Position numbers and translations under genes: made by a program. Below are positions 23,321-34,712 of a stretch of 64,000 bases of DNA, one piece after another (the first letter of the stretch is position 1; every line of letters starts with the position of its first letter). Below the pieces are notes generated by a model. That model had not been told where the DNA came from and did not search any database. It was given only the letters and a program-made list of their open reading frames with translations. The stretch comes from Guadua angustifolia (lineage: Eukaryota > Streptophyta > Magnoliopsida > Poales > Poaceae), in the NCBI GenBank assembly GCA_036346375.1, contig JAYEVE010000231.1:372001-436000 (forward strand). The letters run 5' to 3'.

Positions 23321-23645
23321 GAAAGCTCGTCTGCCAAGTGGTTGTCGCGTCGGGGGATATGGATGTACCCCAACCCGTCGAAGTGACGCTCCATCCTCCT
23401 TACTTCCGCCAAGTAGGCGGCCATCGTGGGATCAGAGCATTGGAACTCCTTTCCTGCTTGGTTGATGACAAGTAGAGAGTCGCCCTTGATGTGCAGACGC
23501 CGGATGCCGAGCGCGGCGGCGGCCCGTAGCCCCGCCAGCAACCCTTCATATTCGGCAATGTTGTTGGTCGCCTTGAAGTCCAAGACGATCAGGTACCAGA
23601 GGATGTCCCCAGTAGGGGAGACCAGGAGAAACCCAGCCCCCATGA
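23310..23645 (-). pseudogene. RNase H domain of a Gypsy Tat element
   Basis: The 223-residue frame 23,853-23,182 contains GAGFLLVSPTGD, NNIAEYEGLLAGL, IKGDSLLVINQ and HIPRRDNHLADEL. This is the extra archaeal-type RNase H typical of plant Tat elements, with the Glu, Asp and last Asp (residues about 101-103, 125, 175) kept. The first strand with the first catalytic Asp is missing. Residues 1-70 come from LTR-like sequence joined upstream. It cannot be active as it stands. Confidence 0.85.
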
Positions 23646-24400
23646 TAGAACTAGGCGTCCCGATCTTTCGATGAGAGGAAGTAATGTCGATCTGGTGGAG
23701 GGCGAAATTGGCGGCCCGACTACAACGAACCCGACGTTGCGCCTTAGCGACCGGTACACCACCCTCCTGAAGGTTATTGATCCATGAAGCGACGCAACCA
23801 ACGACAACAAAGGTCTTTGTTCCTGCAAGCAATCGAAGAACCAGCAAGAACAAGGGATTACAAGCAACTCAATTGTGAATATGAATTTAGATTGGTTCTG
23901 AAACAAGAACACTCAAAGTTGGGGTTCGAGATGAACAAGTAGGCGGGTGGCCTAGTCAAGACGCTGCTGCGAGTACAAGCGATAGCAATGGCTAAGCGAA
24001 TCAAACAAACCCCCTCAAAACCCTAATTACGGTGGCGGTGGCTAATTATAGACCAAGGCGTGCAGCACTAGGCCTTAACATGGGCCTACTGATTACAACT
24101 CGGAATAAAAGACAAAAGCCCAATTAGACTTGGACTGGAAAAGTGTTTTGCATTGTTTTGCGTATTTCCGTTGACTCAAAAGGAATTTGGAGGTGACCTC
24201 AGATCGGTTTGAAAGAGGACGACCAGAGCTTTCGTTCTTGTACTCATAGACCTACAGAAGCCTTCTGGATCAAAAATTATGGCCATTTGAATTTGACCAT
24301 CTCTGAGAGTCCGGATCTGATTCCAATTTGCTCTTCCCTCCGGACGCGAACTCCCTTGTGCGTTGTAGGTTTTCCCCATGGTTCCTAAGAATAATCACAT
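23646..24400 (-). repeat. LTR-like non-coding stretch of a Gypsy element
   Basis: Non-coding sequence between the Gypsy integrase tail and the Tat RNase H. On the minus strand it reads through a poly-intron-like, CT-rich part to an end ttgcttgcaggaaca at 23,818, a plausible LTR 3' end. The start may be TGGGGAAAACC near 24,376. No partner LTR or target duplication is found, so the borders are provisional. Confidence 0.4.
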
Positions 24401-25036
24401 CATCACAAAAATTAAGTAGCATCCCATTCATTGTATCATTAATTGGAATACTTAGGAACGCCTTCACCTGATAATTTATTTGACGTGCATGGGCTCGAGT
24501 GAGTGGTCCTTGAAGTGGTGGCTCATTCTGGTGAGTGGAGTTAGAGCTGGTTGTATCCGTTGTGGAGATGTCCTCATCATCCTCCCTCTCTTGAAATGGA
24601 GTCGTCCTCGACTCAAGCTCATCTTCATCACCCATGTACGGCTTCAAATCAGCAACATTGAAAGAATTGCATACACCGTAGTCTGCAGGCAAATCAAGCT
24701 TGTATGCATTATCATTTATCTTAGCAATTACTTTGAAAGGACAATCAGCTCTAGGCATCAATTTAGACTTTCACAAATCAGGAAACCTATCCTTTCTCAA
24801 GTGCAACCAAACAAGATCCCAGGTTCAAAAGTTAATTCCTTCCTACCCTGACTACCAGCAGCTCTATATTTAGCATTCATGCGCTCAATGTTATCTTTAG
24901 TAGTCTCATGTAATTTCAACACAAAATTAGCACGTTTAGCAGCATCTAAGTTTACTTTTTCAGAACATGGTAATGGCAAAATATCAATGGGTGCACGAGG
25001 ATTGAAACCATATACCACCTGAAAAGGAGTCATCTT
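24270..25036 (-). pseudogene. Gypsy integrase C-terminus joined in frame to Copia integrase
   Basis: From residue about 113 of the 25,372-24,797 frame the protein reads TKMTPFQVVYGFNPRAPID and NVLKLHETTKDN-like sequence, then after a frame change RADCPFKVIAKINDNAYKLDL and GPLTRAHARQ. These are the end of the catalytic core and the C-terminal domain of a Ty3/Gypsy integrase, with the Gypsy end motif GPLTRA. It lacks its own N-terminus and core. A stop and frameshift lie between 24,761 and 24,800. Confidence 0.85.
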
Positions 25037-25560
25037 GGTAGCCCCTGGAAGCTCAAGAGACAACCTATTGACCAAACCCTTAAAGTGAGAAAAAATCTCA
25101 TCCTTCGAGGCCATGAAAAATACCCAACAATACATCAAAAAATTATCAACAATGATAAGAACATACCACTTCCCTCCTACTGACTGCACTCTTGCTGAAC
25201 CAACAGTGTCCATATGTAAAACCTGTCCTGGTGTATCAGTCATCACTACAGTGATTGGAGGATGAGAAGCAGTAACCATCTTGCCATGTCGGCAGGGAGA
25301 GCAAACTAAGTCTTTGACCATCTTGAGTTTGGGCAGACCACGAATGAGGTCATGGCTGCTAATTCTGGTCAAATGATCAAAACCAATGTGACCAAGTCTC
25401 CTATCCTAGAAGGAGAGATCACGGGACTCAGAAGCAATCAAACAATGGAGAGAGTCTCTAGAAGAAACAGAAAAATCAGCACGATAGACTCCCAAATCTA
25501 GATATCCTGCAAACTAACCCTCCTGATGAATCAATGATTCTATAGGCATTACTCTTGAAG
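25037..25560 (-). pseudogene. Copia integrase N-terminal half (copy A)
   Basis: Contains the GAG-pre-integrase/zinc region (HDLIRGLPKLK, CSPCRHGKM) and the start of the core with the first catalytic Asp (VLHMDTVG). It matches copy B at 39,780-40,330. It stops at LSLELPGA, where copy B continues to SDNGTEF, and switches to Gypsy integrase. The second Asp and Glu are therefore not from this family. Confidence 0.85.
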
Positions 25561-25930
25561 CTTACCTCGAAAGAGTTATCGATAAGCTAAGAAACAGAGA
25601 GCAAGTTATATTGTAGCTTACATACTAAGGCAACGACCTTAAAAATAAAATTCTTATTAATGCAAACGGTACCTTTAGTAATGACTCTACCTGAAGAAGC
25701 ATCTCCAAAAGTGATCAACTCATCACTGGGGCTCGGACTAGCGAAGAGAACCAATGAGAGTCTCCAGCCATATGGCGAGAACAATCGGAGTCAACAATCC
25801 AAACATCTCCCTTCCCCATTCGATGAACCTGGTCAATGCACACGAGAGAAAGATGACTCAGTACTGGAATGAAGAGAAAATCTAGGAACCCAATACTGAA
25901 CCACATGATGCCTAGAGGTGCTAGCCACAA
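25561..25930 (-). pseudogene. Copia protease region (copy A)
   Basis: Two overlapping frames give KGDVWIVDSDCSRHMAGD and DELITFGDASSGRVITKG. The plant Copia protease usually reads DSGC or DSAC, so DSDC is a changed active-site loop. Copy B has DSSC at the same place. A frame change near 25,730 splits the domain. Confidence 0.8.
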
Positions 25931-26025
25931 AAGAAGATGACTGGACTGGTATCTACATGATGCTCCACTCTCACACGACCAGAAGAAATTCTAGTAGAAG
26001 ATTTACAGGCTGAAACTAGATTGGC

Positions 26026-27080
26026 CTACCATGGTGCAAAGACCAGACCATCTCTTGTGATGCCGCATGAACCTTCTACCAGAAAACACTTCACGCCGCT
26101 AATATCTACCTTAATGGGAAAAATGAGGAATATCAATAGGACGGTGGGTTGATTGACACGAGTAGTTCTAGGACTAATACTTGAATGAACTGCATGCAAA
26201 CTAAGTTCTGGACGCTGCCTAAAAACAAGTGACTCTCTAAACTGTTTAGTGGCAGTGTGTGCCTTAGGAGCACCTAGAGTTTGGGGATGAGCCTGAATAC
26301 CTCTAAGAGCAACAACACGCTCACGCCTTGTGATCTTAGCGCGCTTGAAGCAGAAATCTACTAGGTGACCATCTTTCTTACAAAAGGTGCATAAATACTT
26401 TGCCATGCTAGAAGTAGAAGTAACAGAAGTAGCAACCTTCTAGTCAGAAGTCCCATGGAGAACTCCAGTAGACCTAAACATAGTGGTACTCACCCTGGAA
26501 GCTACCACGATCTCACCACTCTTGGAGCCGTGCACAATGGTAGGAGGATGAGTCATAGCATGCTCCAAGTAGTTGAATCCTAGACCCTGATTGAATTTGC
26601 TAATCTTGCATTGGTCTAGAATAAGATTGAGTTTCTTCTTGCCTCCTACAAACTTCTCGAGAGTGTTCATGAGGTACTCACACTCCTGGAAGAGAGAGGC
26701 ACAAGAGAAACAAGGATGAGAGGAAGAAGAAGAACTAGAAAGAGAAGATCTAACAATGCGTGCATTTTTCTCCCTCAACATGGTTGTCTCAATTTTGAGG
26801 GCTTCACAAGAGACGCAAGGAGTATTTCCAATCCTAAGAGCTTGGTCTTCTAGCTTTTTCCTAAGTTTGACTTAGATTTTATCCAAGTCCCCCTCAATCA
26901 CAGAACATCGTAAGCAACTTTCTTGTAACTTATCTAGTAAGTCCTTAGCAACTTTAGCAAACTTGATATTTAAGGATTCATTATCAAGTTTTAGTTGCTT
27001 ACAGCTCTCATATGAGTTGACTGGGTCCTTAGAAGCATGCATTTTAAGTTCAACATTTCTAACAGAAAGCTTCCTAAGGT
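26026..27080 (-). pseudogene. gag: Copia gag C-terminal part (copy A)
   Basis: Holds CTFCKKDGHLVDFCFKRAK near 26,330-26,395, a CX2C knuckle variant in which the spacing is CX2CX4HX4C. It continues with serine-rich and coiled-coil segments (26,440-27,080). It pairs with copy B at 40,615-41,800. A solo LTR separates it from the N-terminal part. Confidence 0.8.
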
Positions 27081-27085
27081 GAGTG

Positions 27086-28751
27086 TGAAGGATCAAGTTG
27101 GCCTAGAGGGGGGTGAATAGGCAACTTTTAAAATTTTAGGTTGAGAGAACATAGATAACTCAAAATCAACAAGAACTAATCACAAAAGATCAGCCGCAAG
27201 AAATAAATTGAGAGACACAAGAATTTATCCCGTGGTTCAGAGCCAAGCTCCTAATCCACGTTAGAACACTTCTTATGAAGTATTGCTCTTCCAAAGCTAG
27301 TCGCAGTAGCCTTGGTCTCCACTAGAGTGACTCTTTCACCACTCCGGTGTGGTGAGTCCCAACCTCTCACAACCAGAGGTGGCCTTCCACAATCACTTTT
27401 GAACAGGTTACACCAAACCACCTCCAAGCCGTCTAGGAACGATTAGTTCCAAGAGTAATAGACTATTTACAAGCCCTGTCTCTTGGTTCACTATCACAAC
27501 ACTTAACTAGACTAAACTTAGAGCAAAACACTTAGAAAGTGAAGAGTTTGGGTTTAAGGTTGAAGCACGGTCTCCTTGATGGAATGAAAGCTCTAAGGTG
27601 CTAAAAGATCAAGGAAATGAAAGTTTTTTTAAAGGAATACTCTAGCAGTGTTTATATAGCCAATTGAACAGTAGCTAGCCGTTACACCTGCCACAGTAGC
27701 CATTGGAGATGTTAGACTATCAAAAACAGGCTAACACAGCTACTACTGACTTAGCTTGATTAAGCTTCAAAATCAGTTTTTTGCACTTCGGACTAATATT
27801 GTAGAAAAGAGTATTTGCATCGGACTAAACCAGCATGGTCCGTCGTACATAGGTTTTGAGAGAAATTAGGTTCGGTGAAAAGATGTGAATTTGATCATGT
27901 GCACCAAACCAAAAATATTTGGTCTACCGTAGAAAGAATTTAGAAAAGTTTGCACCGGCGGACTTTTGGAAAAATAAGATATTCCTAACCGAGAGGAATG
28001 CATCAGTGCCAGACTAAGATAAGGATGGTCCGGCATAAACTTAAGTTAGCACCGGACTTGATTTTGATTCAACGGAAATAGGTCCGACGTAAAAGGTGTA
28101 CGCTCGGTTAAACTCTTGAACAAAAGGGTATTAACGACGGACTAAAAAAGAGAATGGTCCGGTGAAGGCAAAGCTTGCACCAGACTAATTTTTCTCGAAA
28201 GACATAAGGTTGATGCATGCGTGAATGGAATGCACTCGATTACATGATTGATTGAGCAGATTTCAATTGGACTTAAAAAGAATGGTCGGTGTAGACTTTA
28301 GTTCGCAGGACAGCATTGAGTAATCAAAGATGGTCGGAGCGAGAATAGAATTTGGTGAGATTGTGTCGGACTTAATATAGGAGCAATGAATTTGAGTCTG
28401 ACGCAACACATACTATCTGTTTGAGTGAAAGATTGAGTTAGAGGGGAAAATATATTGATAAGACCTTGACTCCAAGCAGTCTAATTAATCTTAGCCTATG
28501 AACTAAAGTTTGAACTTGTGCATAATCCCTCTTTATAGTACGACCAATCTAAAACTAACATAGCTACTTGGCTTGAAGCATCTCCCAAGCCAAAACTAGA
28601 AATAAGGATCCTTAATCTTGACCTTTTTGATTGATGCCTTCTTGGATATCCAAACAACAAACTTCTTGCTTTAGTGGTTATTGACTTAGTCATCAACACC
28701 AAAACCATATAATTATATATAATGAAAAACTAGGGCGTCTAGATGCTATCA
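27086..28751 (-). mobile_element. Solo LTR of a SIRE-like Copia family
   Basis: On the minus strand it starts TGATAGCATC and ends ...GGCCAACTTGATCCTTCA, like the 19,220-20,995 LTR, and is 1,666 bp. Target duplication is GAGTG (27,081-27,085) against GAGTA (28,752-28,756). Copy B of the host, which lacks the insertion, reads ggtgagcgctcatg here and confirms the empty site. TATA and CAAT motifs (minus) lie near 27,651-27,668. The GGACTAAA...GGTCCG palindromes are present at about 27,821-27,846, 28,010-28,034 and 28,134-28,162. Loss of the internal part fits recombination between two LTRs. Confidence 0.92.
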
Positions 28752-28756
28752 GAGTA

Positions 28757-30125
28757 CTCATGGCATTAATTTCAGAAAGCAATTTAGGGCAGTTATCACA
28801 TGATGGTGTAGAATGAGCAAGAAGAGAACTAGCATCTAAAGACAAGGCATTAAAAGATTCATTACTAGCATTCTTCGACCTAAGACTCTCAAGCTCAGTA
28901 AGTACACTATCATGCATAGTTCTTAGGTTCTCTAACTCCACAAGCAAAGCATCACACAACGAACAATCATCAGAAACTCGGGAAGGAGAAGATATAAGAG
29001 AAGCTAACTTCCGAATCAAGGTACCTACTTTCTTCTCAAGCTCTGTACACCTAGCTCTAGCTCTAGCATAAATTTTTTTTAGTTTGCAAAAAGCTTCATT
29101 GAGCTGGTCATAGGAGGGCACTTCATCTGAGTCGTTGTAGAACTTATAGTCGCTGATGCCGTTGGTGTCTGCCATGAAGCACATGCTAGAGAACTTGTCA
29201 GCACCTTTCTTCTCTTGCGGATCGTCCTCGCCTTCATCACTCCACGTCTCTATGTCAGAGAGGTTGATGTTGTCTAGGGAGGCGAGGATACATTGGAAGG
29301 GCTTCTTGTTCTTTGAGAAGTTGCGGTACTTCTTCTCACGTGTCGGCTCACAAGCTGGAGGTTGTTGCGGTTCTTGTCGGTGTAATCGATCTTTCCCGAA
29401 CCGCCGGAGTCATTCTTGCACTTCTCCAGTTTTGGGGCAGTTTGCTTGAATGTGGTTGGGGCCACCACACTCAAAGTAGGTGATTATGCCACCTCTCTTC
29501 CTCTCTCTTACCCTATTGTATGCATGAGAAAACTTGTGAGCCAAAAGAGTAAGCTCATTTTCTAAAAAATTTTCCAGATGGTCAACGCTTGGCTCGCAAA
29601 GGGCGGAGAGGGAAAAACAAGCAGAAGAATCGAAAGTGAAACCAGTGGGATCAGTGACCAAGCCCATCGACTGAGATTTCATCTTGCGAGAGACGACGTC
29701 AATCCAATCAGTCTTGAGTTGGGAATAGAGCCCATCAAGAGTCAAAGTCAACAAGTCGGTAGTGTCCTTAATGGTGGCCACTTTTATTTCCTAAACTCGA
29801 AAGTCGAGTACGATCAAGAAATGTCGAACGTTATCCGAGTCAGGGTATGTGCAACCAACTGCTCGAAGATCGCTCAAAATATTTGTAAAACAACCAAAGC
29901 ACTCATCAAGACTCTCACCAGTATGTTGTTCAAATTTGTTGTATTCATGCTTGTGCTGATCCTGCCTCACGGTCTTGATTTGAGTTGTGCCCTTATGGTA
30001 AGCATCGAGAGTCACCTAAATCTCATGAGCGGATCGTAGGTGAGAGATCCTATCGTACTCACTGTGGCTAAGGCCTTGTATAAGGATGTTCCTTGCCTTA
30101 GCATTTGCCTCAACGTCAGCCATGG
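28757..30125 (-). pseudogene. gag: Copia gag N-terminal part (copy A)
   Basis: The start reads MADVEANAKARNILIQGL, typical of a Copia gag after the first few residues. It goes on with DQHKHEYNKFEQHTGESLDE, a CCHC knuckle (CGGPNHIQANC, near 29,430-29,480), and a long coiled coil with DDCSLCDALLVELENL and SCDNCPKLLSEI. Frames change near 29,790, 29,280 and 28,700. The first residues are joined directly to a Tat-like gag at about 30,125-30,130, with no LTR or leader between. Confidence 0.85.
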
Positions 30126-32335
30126 TTAACATCTTTTTTGACTACCTTGTACTGTTTCTTAGACTTGTACGTGGCAGATCCCCCAAAAATGTGTGCCAGC
30201 TTGTGATCAGCCCCCCACGGTATTTGGGCTCATCATCCTCGGGCTTCTCATTAGCCTACTCAATTCCGTGCTCAGCGAGGGTGGCCTTGAGCTTCTCTTG
30301 GACTTTCTTGCTGATCACCTGGCACTCATCGAAGTTGTATTTATCCATGTGATTGACTTGGCAGTACTTGTTTCCTCCACAACTCCGGCCTTTATTGTCG
30401 CCTAGGTTGCGCACTTTGCCCCTTTCAACCATGGCTATAGTGGAATCACCTTTATGCTTCTCCCCATGGTTTTTATTCTTCTTTACCCCTTGCTTGGATG
30501 ACTCGGGCTTGTCGCTACTAGGCTTGGGGTTGTTGAGATGATCTCGGGCCTCTGCACGTATGGCGTACTTGTCCACTAGCTCGAATAGCTCCTTGGTGGT
30601 TCTGATCTTTCAGTTGGCAAGATTTCCCTTTAGATCTCCATCCTTGACACCGTTCTCAAAGGCCACTATTATCTCCTTATCTGAGATGTTAGGAATCAAG
30701 TTGCGCTTATCACTAAAGTGTCAGAAAGTCACACAATGACTTTCCAGGCTTCTGTACCACTTGATGCAAGTCACTGCACTTTCTCGGGCATTCATACGTG
30801 CCTTGAAAGTTGGCGATGAACTGGGCCCGCAATTTTGCCCATGACGATATCGACTAAGGGGCGAGGTTGAGCAACCAAGACCTTCCCACACCATCCATAG
30901 TGGTTAGCAGGTAGTTGGCCATCACCTTCTGGTTTCCCTTGACAGGTCTCATGACTGTAGTATAGATCTGCAACCATTCGATGAGGTTGATCTTCCCCGA
31001 GTACTTTTCGACCGGGCTGGGCTCGAATTTGTCTGGCCATCTAATCACACGAAGTGTAGGAGTGAACGCTTGGCACCCCTCATCGACATCCTCAGGGGTT
31101 GTCTGCCGCTACCATCAGCATGCATCTTGCGGAGGAGGGAACTTGTGTCGTGGCGGTGAGCGGCCCCTCGAGGGCTAAAATTCACCTTGTCGAGCCTGTC
31201 ACAACGAAGATCGGCCCCTCGAGGACGTGGACTAATTTTTCCGCCTTTCGCAGTCTTCGTGGTCACTCTCTTCCCTTCGATCTCGCAAGACGTCACACAA
31301 ATCTCATCGATCGTGCAGGATTCGGTCTCGAAGATCCTCAAGCTGTCTCTAGCAGGGGTTGGAACGAACCGTTTGGGAATTACGATGGCTAGAGCTAGCC
31401 AACGCTGAACTTGCTACCCGACGACTATCGTGATATGGTCCTTACAGCTGGCTCCTACCACCTTGTTGGCTAGGATGTCCAAACCATGAGTTCGTTGCTC
31501 AGGTGTCTGGGCTTGCGTTGCATCAAGTAGCATTCTCATCTGGTTGAACACTGAAGTCATCGGGTTGGCCGGATCCAATGGTGGAAGAGACTTCAGCAGC
31601 ATAAGAGCACATTGGACATTGGTCTCATGAGTACTGAAGATGTCACTGTGGTGGCTCTGATGGGAAGCTGTCCCTTGGATGCGGCCGGGCCAGCGTTGTA
31701 GTTGTGCTGCCAAAGAGTCTGTTGTCCCTGAAAACTTGGCACCTACGGATGAGGCGTCACTGGATTATCAAGGTTAAGCAGCTTTGACATTTTGGCCACA
31801 ATCCCAGTAGTGGCTACGGTGGTTGGATCTTGACGATGATCTGCCGTGCTGGGAGCAACAACATCTGAGACCGCTCGCACTGTAGCTATATACATGATCT
31901 TGGGGTGTGCATGCAGGGATGTGGTGCTCCTGACCATCCATGGTTTCTGCCCCTAGATCCCTCTCTTGGGAACTTCTGGCAGTAGTACCATTGTTGGCCC
32001 TAGCCATGAACAGTGTCGATCCGTTTATTGCTACCCCGATGCTTTGAAGTTATTGTTGTCGCTATTGCCGTCACTTTCTGTATCGACACATTTGAGGACG
32101 CTGGGCTCCATAGGGTCGAATTCTATGAAGCACATTTCTCGGCAGGGGTCCTCAGAATAGGACTCGATGAAGCTGATGTGGTCAAGATCTCCCAACGCCC
32201 CGCATCGGTATAGCATGGTTCCAAAGGTCATCTCAGATCCGGCTGGCAGAGCTTGGTAGATGTTGGGAATTCTGGCGTGAATGGGCACCGAAGACATGTC
32301 TGATCTGCAAAAATAGCTGAAGGCCCCAATCTAGC
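30126..32335 (-). pseudogene. gag: Gypsy Tat-like gag
   Basis: Minus-strand pieces read IRWPDKFEPSPVEKYSGKIN, LIEWLQIYTTVMRP, KVMANYLLTTMDGVGRSWL (about 30,850-31,050), then ELFELVDKYAIRAEA, a Cys/His region (YCQVNHMDKYNFDEC) and HIFGGSATYKSKKQYK near 30,150-30,200. These are successive segments of Tat gag. Several frameshifts and stops are present. Upstream (31,050-32,335) is decayed N-terminal sequence. It sits downstream of the LTR at 32,344-32,870, in the expected order. Confidence 0.8.
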
Positions 32336-32343
32336 ACGCCAAC
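32325..32343 (-). other. Primer-site-like motif of Tat-like element
   Basis: Minus strand GTTGGCGTGCTAGATTGGG follows the LTR end directly. Tat elements often have TGGCGCGCCAGGTAGGGG-like sequence here. The match is partial. Confidence 0.5.
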
Positions 32344-32870
32344 TGTCGAAGGTCAGTGATCGACAATAAATTTATATTTCAGGTACCTTTGAGATATGCA
32401 GAGCCAAACACACAATCAGGGGTGCACGATATAGACAGGTTCAGGCCTCCTGATGGAGTAATACCCTACTCTTGTATGGATGATGTATGAGGTTGATGAA
32501 CAGAGTACAAAACGAGATGTCTAGCTCTAATTACATGCAAGATGAATTTGGAGGTGGCTAAGCTATGGCGAAGGGATGTTCTGCTCAGAAGATCTTCTCG
32601 CTTATCTAGCTCTGGATGTCTGTAGTTTGAGAATTGTTTCCCCTTTGACGACATATACCCTCGCCATACTGAATCGTAGTCGGTTGGATATATTGGATCG
32701 TAGTCGATGAGGAGTCCATCGTCGTTATGATCTCCGTAGCGTATCCAAACTTCTGTAGATGCCGAGCGTATTCAAGTGGGTTTCCTTGTAATGGAAACAT
32801 GATCAGATCCTTCCCTGCATGGAGATATCTTCCCCCGTGTACATCTTATCCCATCAGACTAAGTCCGACA
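32344..32870 (-). repeat. 5' LTR of Tat-like element
   Basis: 527 bp with ends TGTCGAAGG...AAGTCCGACA on the + strand (palindromic TGTCGG/CCGACA type). It has the conserved segment ggttcaggc...gagtaataccctactc, which recurs in the solo LTR at 38,806 and in the 54,726 LTR. Gag lies directly downstream on the minus strand. No target duplication can be tested because the other end is scrambled. Confidence 0.7.
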
Positions 32871-34712
32871 TATCCGGAGTCTCCAAATGCTTGCTGTAAC
32901 ATATATGGTATGATCCTTAAGTTTATGGCATACATCCATATCCCATATATAGATATTCGACAAATATCCAAATTACAACTTGCTTATCACATAAAATCTG
33001 TTAACGCAAACACCCTAAACGATAATGTTGCTGGAGCTATATTATATGAATAGTTGATAGTAGAAGTCTTCATCCAAAGTTCCCGCAATGCAAGAATCAT
33101 CATATAACCATGTAATAGTAGACAATAACCTGGAATTGTAGACCCAACCTGTAGAGATTGCTTTTATACAAAGACATTTAAGGCTAAGATTCATGCATAA
33201 CACTTTAACTAAGGACTTGCTTCTACTAAGCCAAATAATTTTTGCATCTTGAATTCGAAATTTTAGATACTAAAATACACAAATTTGGCCTCTTGAATTC
33301 ATAAACAACCATATGTATGTGCTCGGTTATAACTTCTCGAAATCGACAGAAGAAAGTAACACATTCAAGCGAAGGGCCTCATATAAGCTAAGTGTTAATG
33401 AAATCATTATACAAGAGACAATTTAAGAACTCAAAATCACCATGTTCTTCTTGGTAAGTTTTAATTTGGTGTTTCTATCTAATTTCTTTTTGCCCCATTT
33501 GATATGATGTTATTTGCTTTTGTCTCGGTTCTTATTATTCGACATGTAGACGATGATATTTCGGATTCGATTGATAACGACACAGACTACGATCCCGATT
33601 ACAACCTAGACAAAGAGCAACCAGGCAAGCACCGCCTTTGATCATATTGATCCCATATTTTACAAAGTTATGTTATTTTATCAAACTATATGCAAGTGTG
33701 TATGTTCTAAACTTGCTAAATTGTGGGTGATGATAGCTAAATCCAATTGTGTGCGTTTCCTTTACCTTGTCATTTGATTACCTGCCATTGTAACCTAGTA
33801 TTGGTATAGACATTACTTAGTGTCACTCAAATACTTATGAAATACCTTACACACCTGCTTAGACATGCTCATTAGAATAACTTTTAAATGATGGGACACA
33901 TTTCAACTAGCTTGAGCAACATTGTTTAAATGTACGGAACCAAGGTATGGATTCTGTGTATTTTGTTAAAAATTCAACTCAAAACTTATGATTTAGACGC
34001 AGGCGAGTTATTACTTAACTTGAGGCGTGAAAAGGACCTCACACGTAGATAGGGGGAGATTCTTGACTGGGTCAGTTTAGGACCGAACTTGATACTATCA
34101 CATAAGTGATTTTGTACAACCACAAGTGCCCGTTTGGGACAGCCTTAACCTATTAAGTTATGTAGATTATGGGACAGCCTTAACCTATTTTGTACAACCA
34201 AAAGTGCCCATATGGGACAGCCCGTACAAAAAATCACTGCACATCAGTTGCGAGGGGAATAAGGACCATAGTTGTCTTGACTTCGCATGAATTAGTTCAA
34301 GTGACGCCTTAAGGACAAAGGGAGGATCCCCAATATGTGTTCGCATTAGAGGGAGTATCGTTAGGCCAAATACGCTAGGTATGTAGCTAAAAATTAACTA
34401 TTAGACCCCCTATGAATTGGCTTCGAATATGTCATCTTTTGTGCTTTGGAATTCTGTCGTAAGATCTTTTGTACTGCTTCTCAAGTTACTCTCATAAATA
34501 CTAAACCCTTGGGTTGAAAATTTACAATGTGCCAACCCTACTTAATAAAAACCTTAATTAAGAAAATTTTAAGGAAGGAAACATTGCCGAACCAACAATT
34601 ACCTAATTTAGGTAGATAATATTCCTAAACAATGTTTTAATGGATGGAATGTAGCCATGTAACCTGATTAATCCCATCCAACCATTTTTTCCCGATCTCA
34701 ACATTTCATCGA
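32871..34712. other. Relict non-coding DNA with a local compound duplication
   Basis: No gene is seen. A stretch near 33,530-33,640 (gacgatgatatttcgg... gcaaccaggcaagcacc) resembles the exon-like part of the long solo LTR near 13,770-13,870 and may be an old LTR. A compound duplication lies at 34,112-34,220. Confidence 0.4.
34112..34220. repeat. Compound direct duplication, 78-bp period
   Basis: 34,112-34,142 and 34,190-34,220 share ttgtacaaccaNaagtgccc and gggacag. Inside, gggacagccttaacctatt occurs twice (34,136 and 34,171). The pattern suggests replication slippage. Confidence 0.8.
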
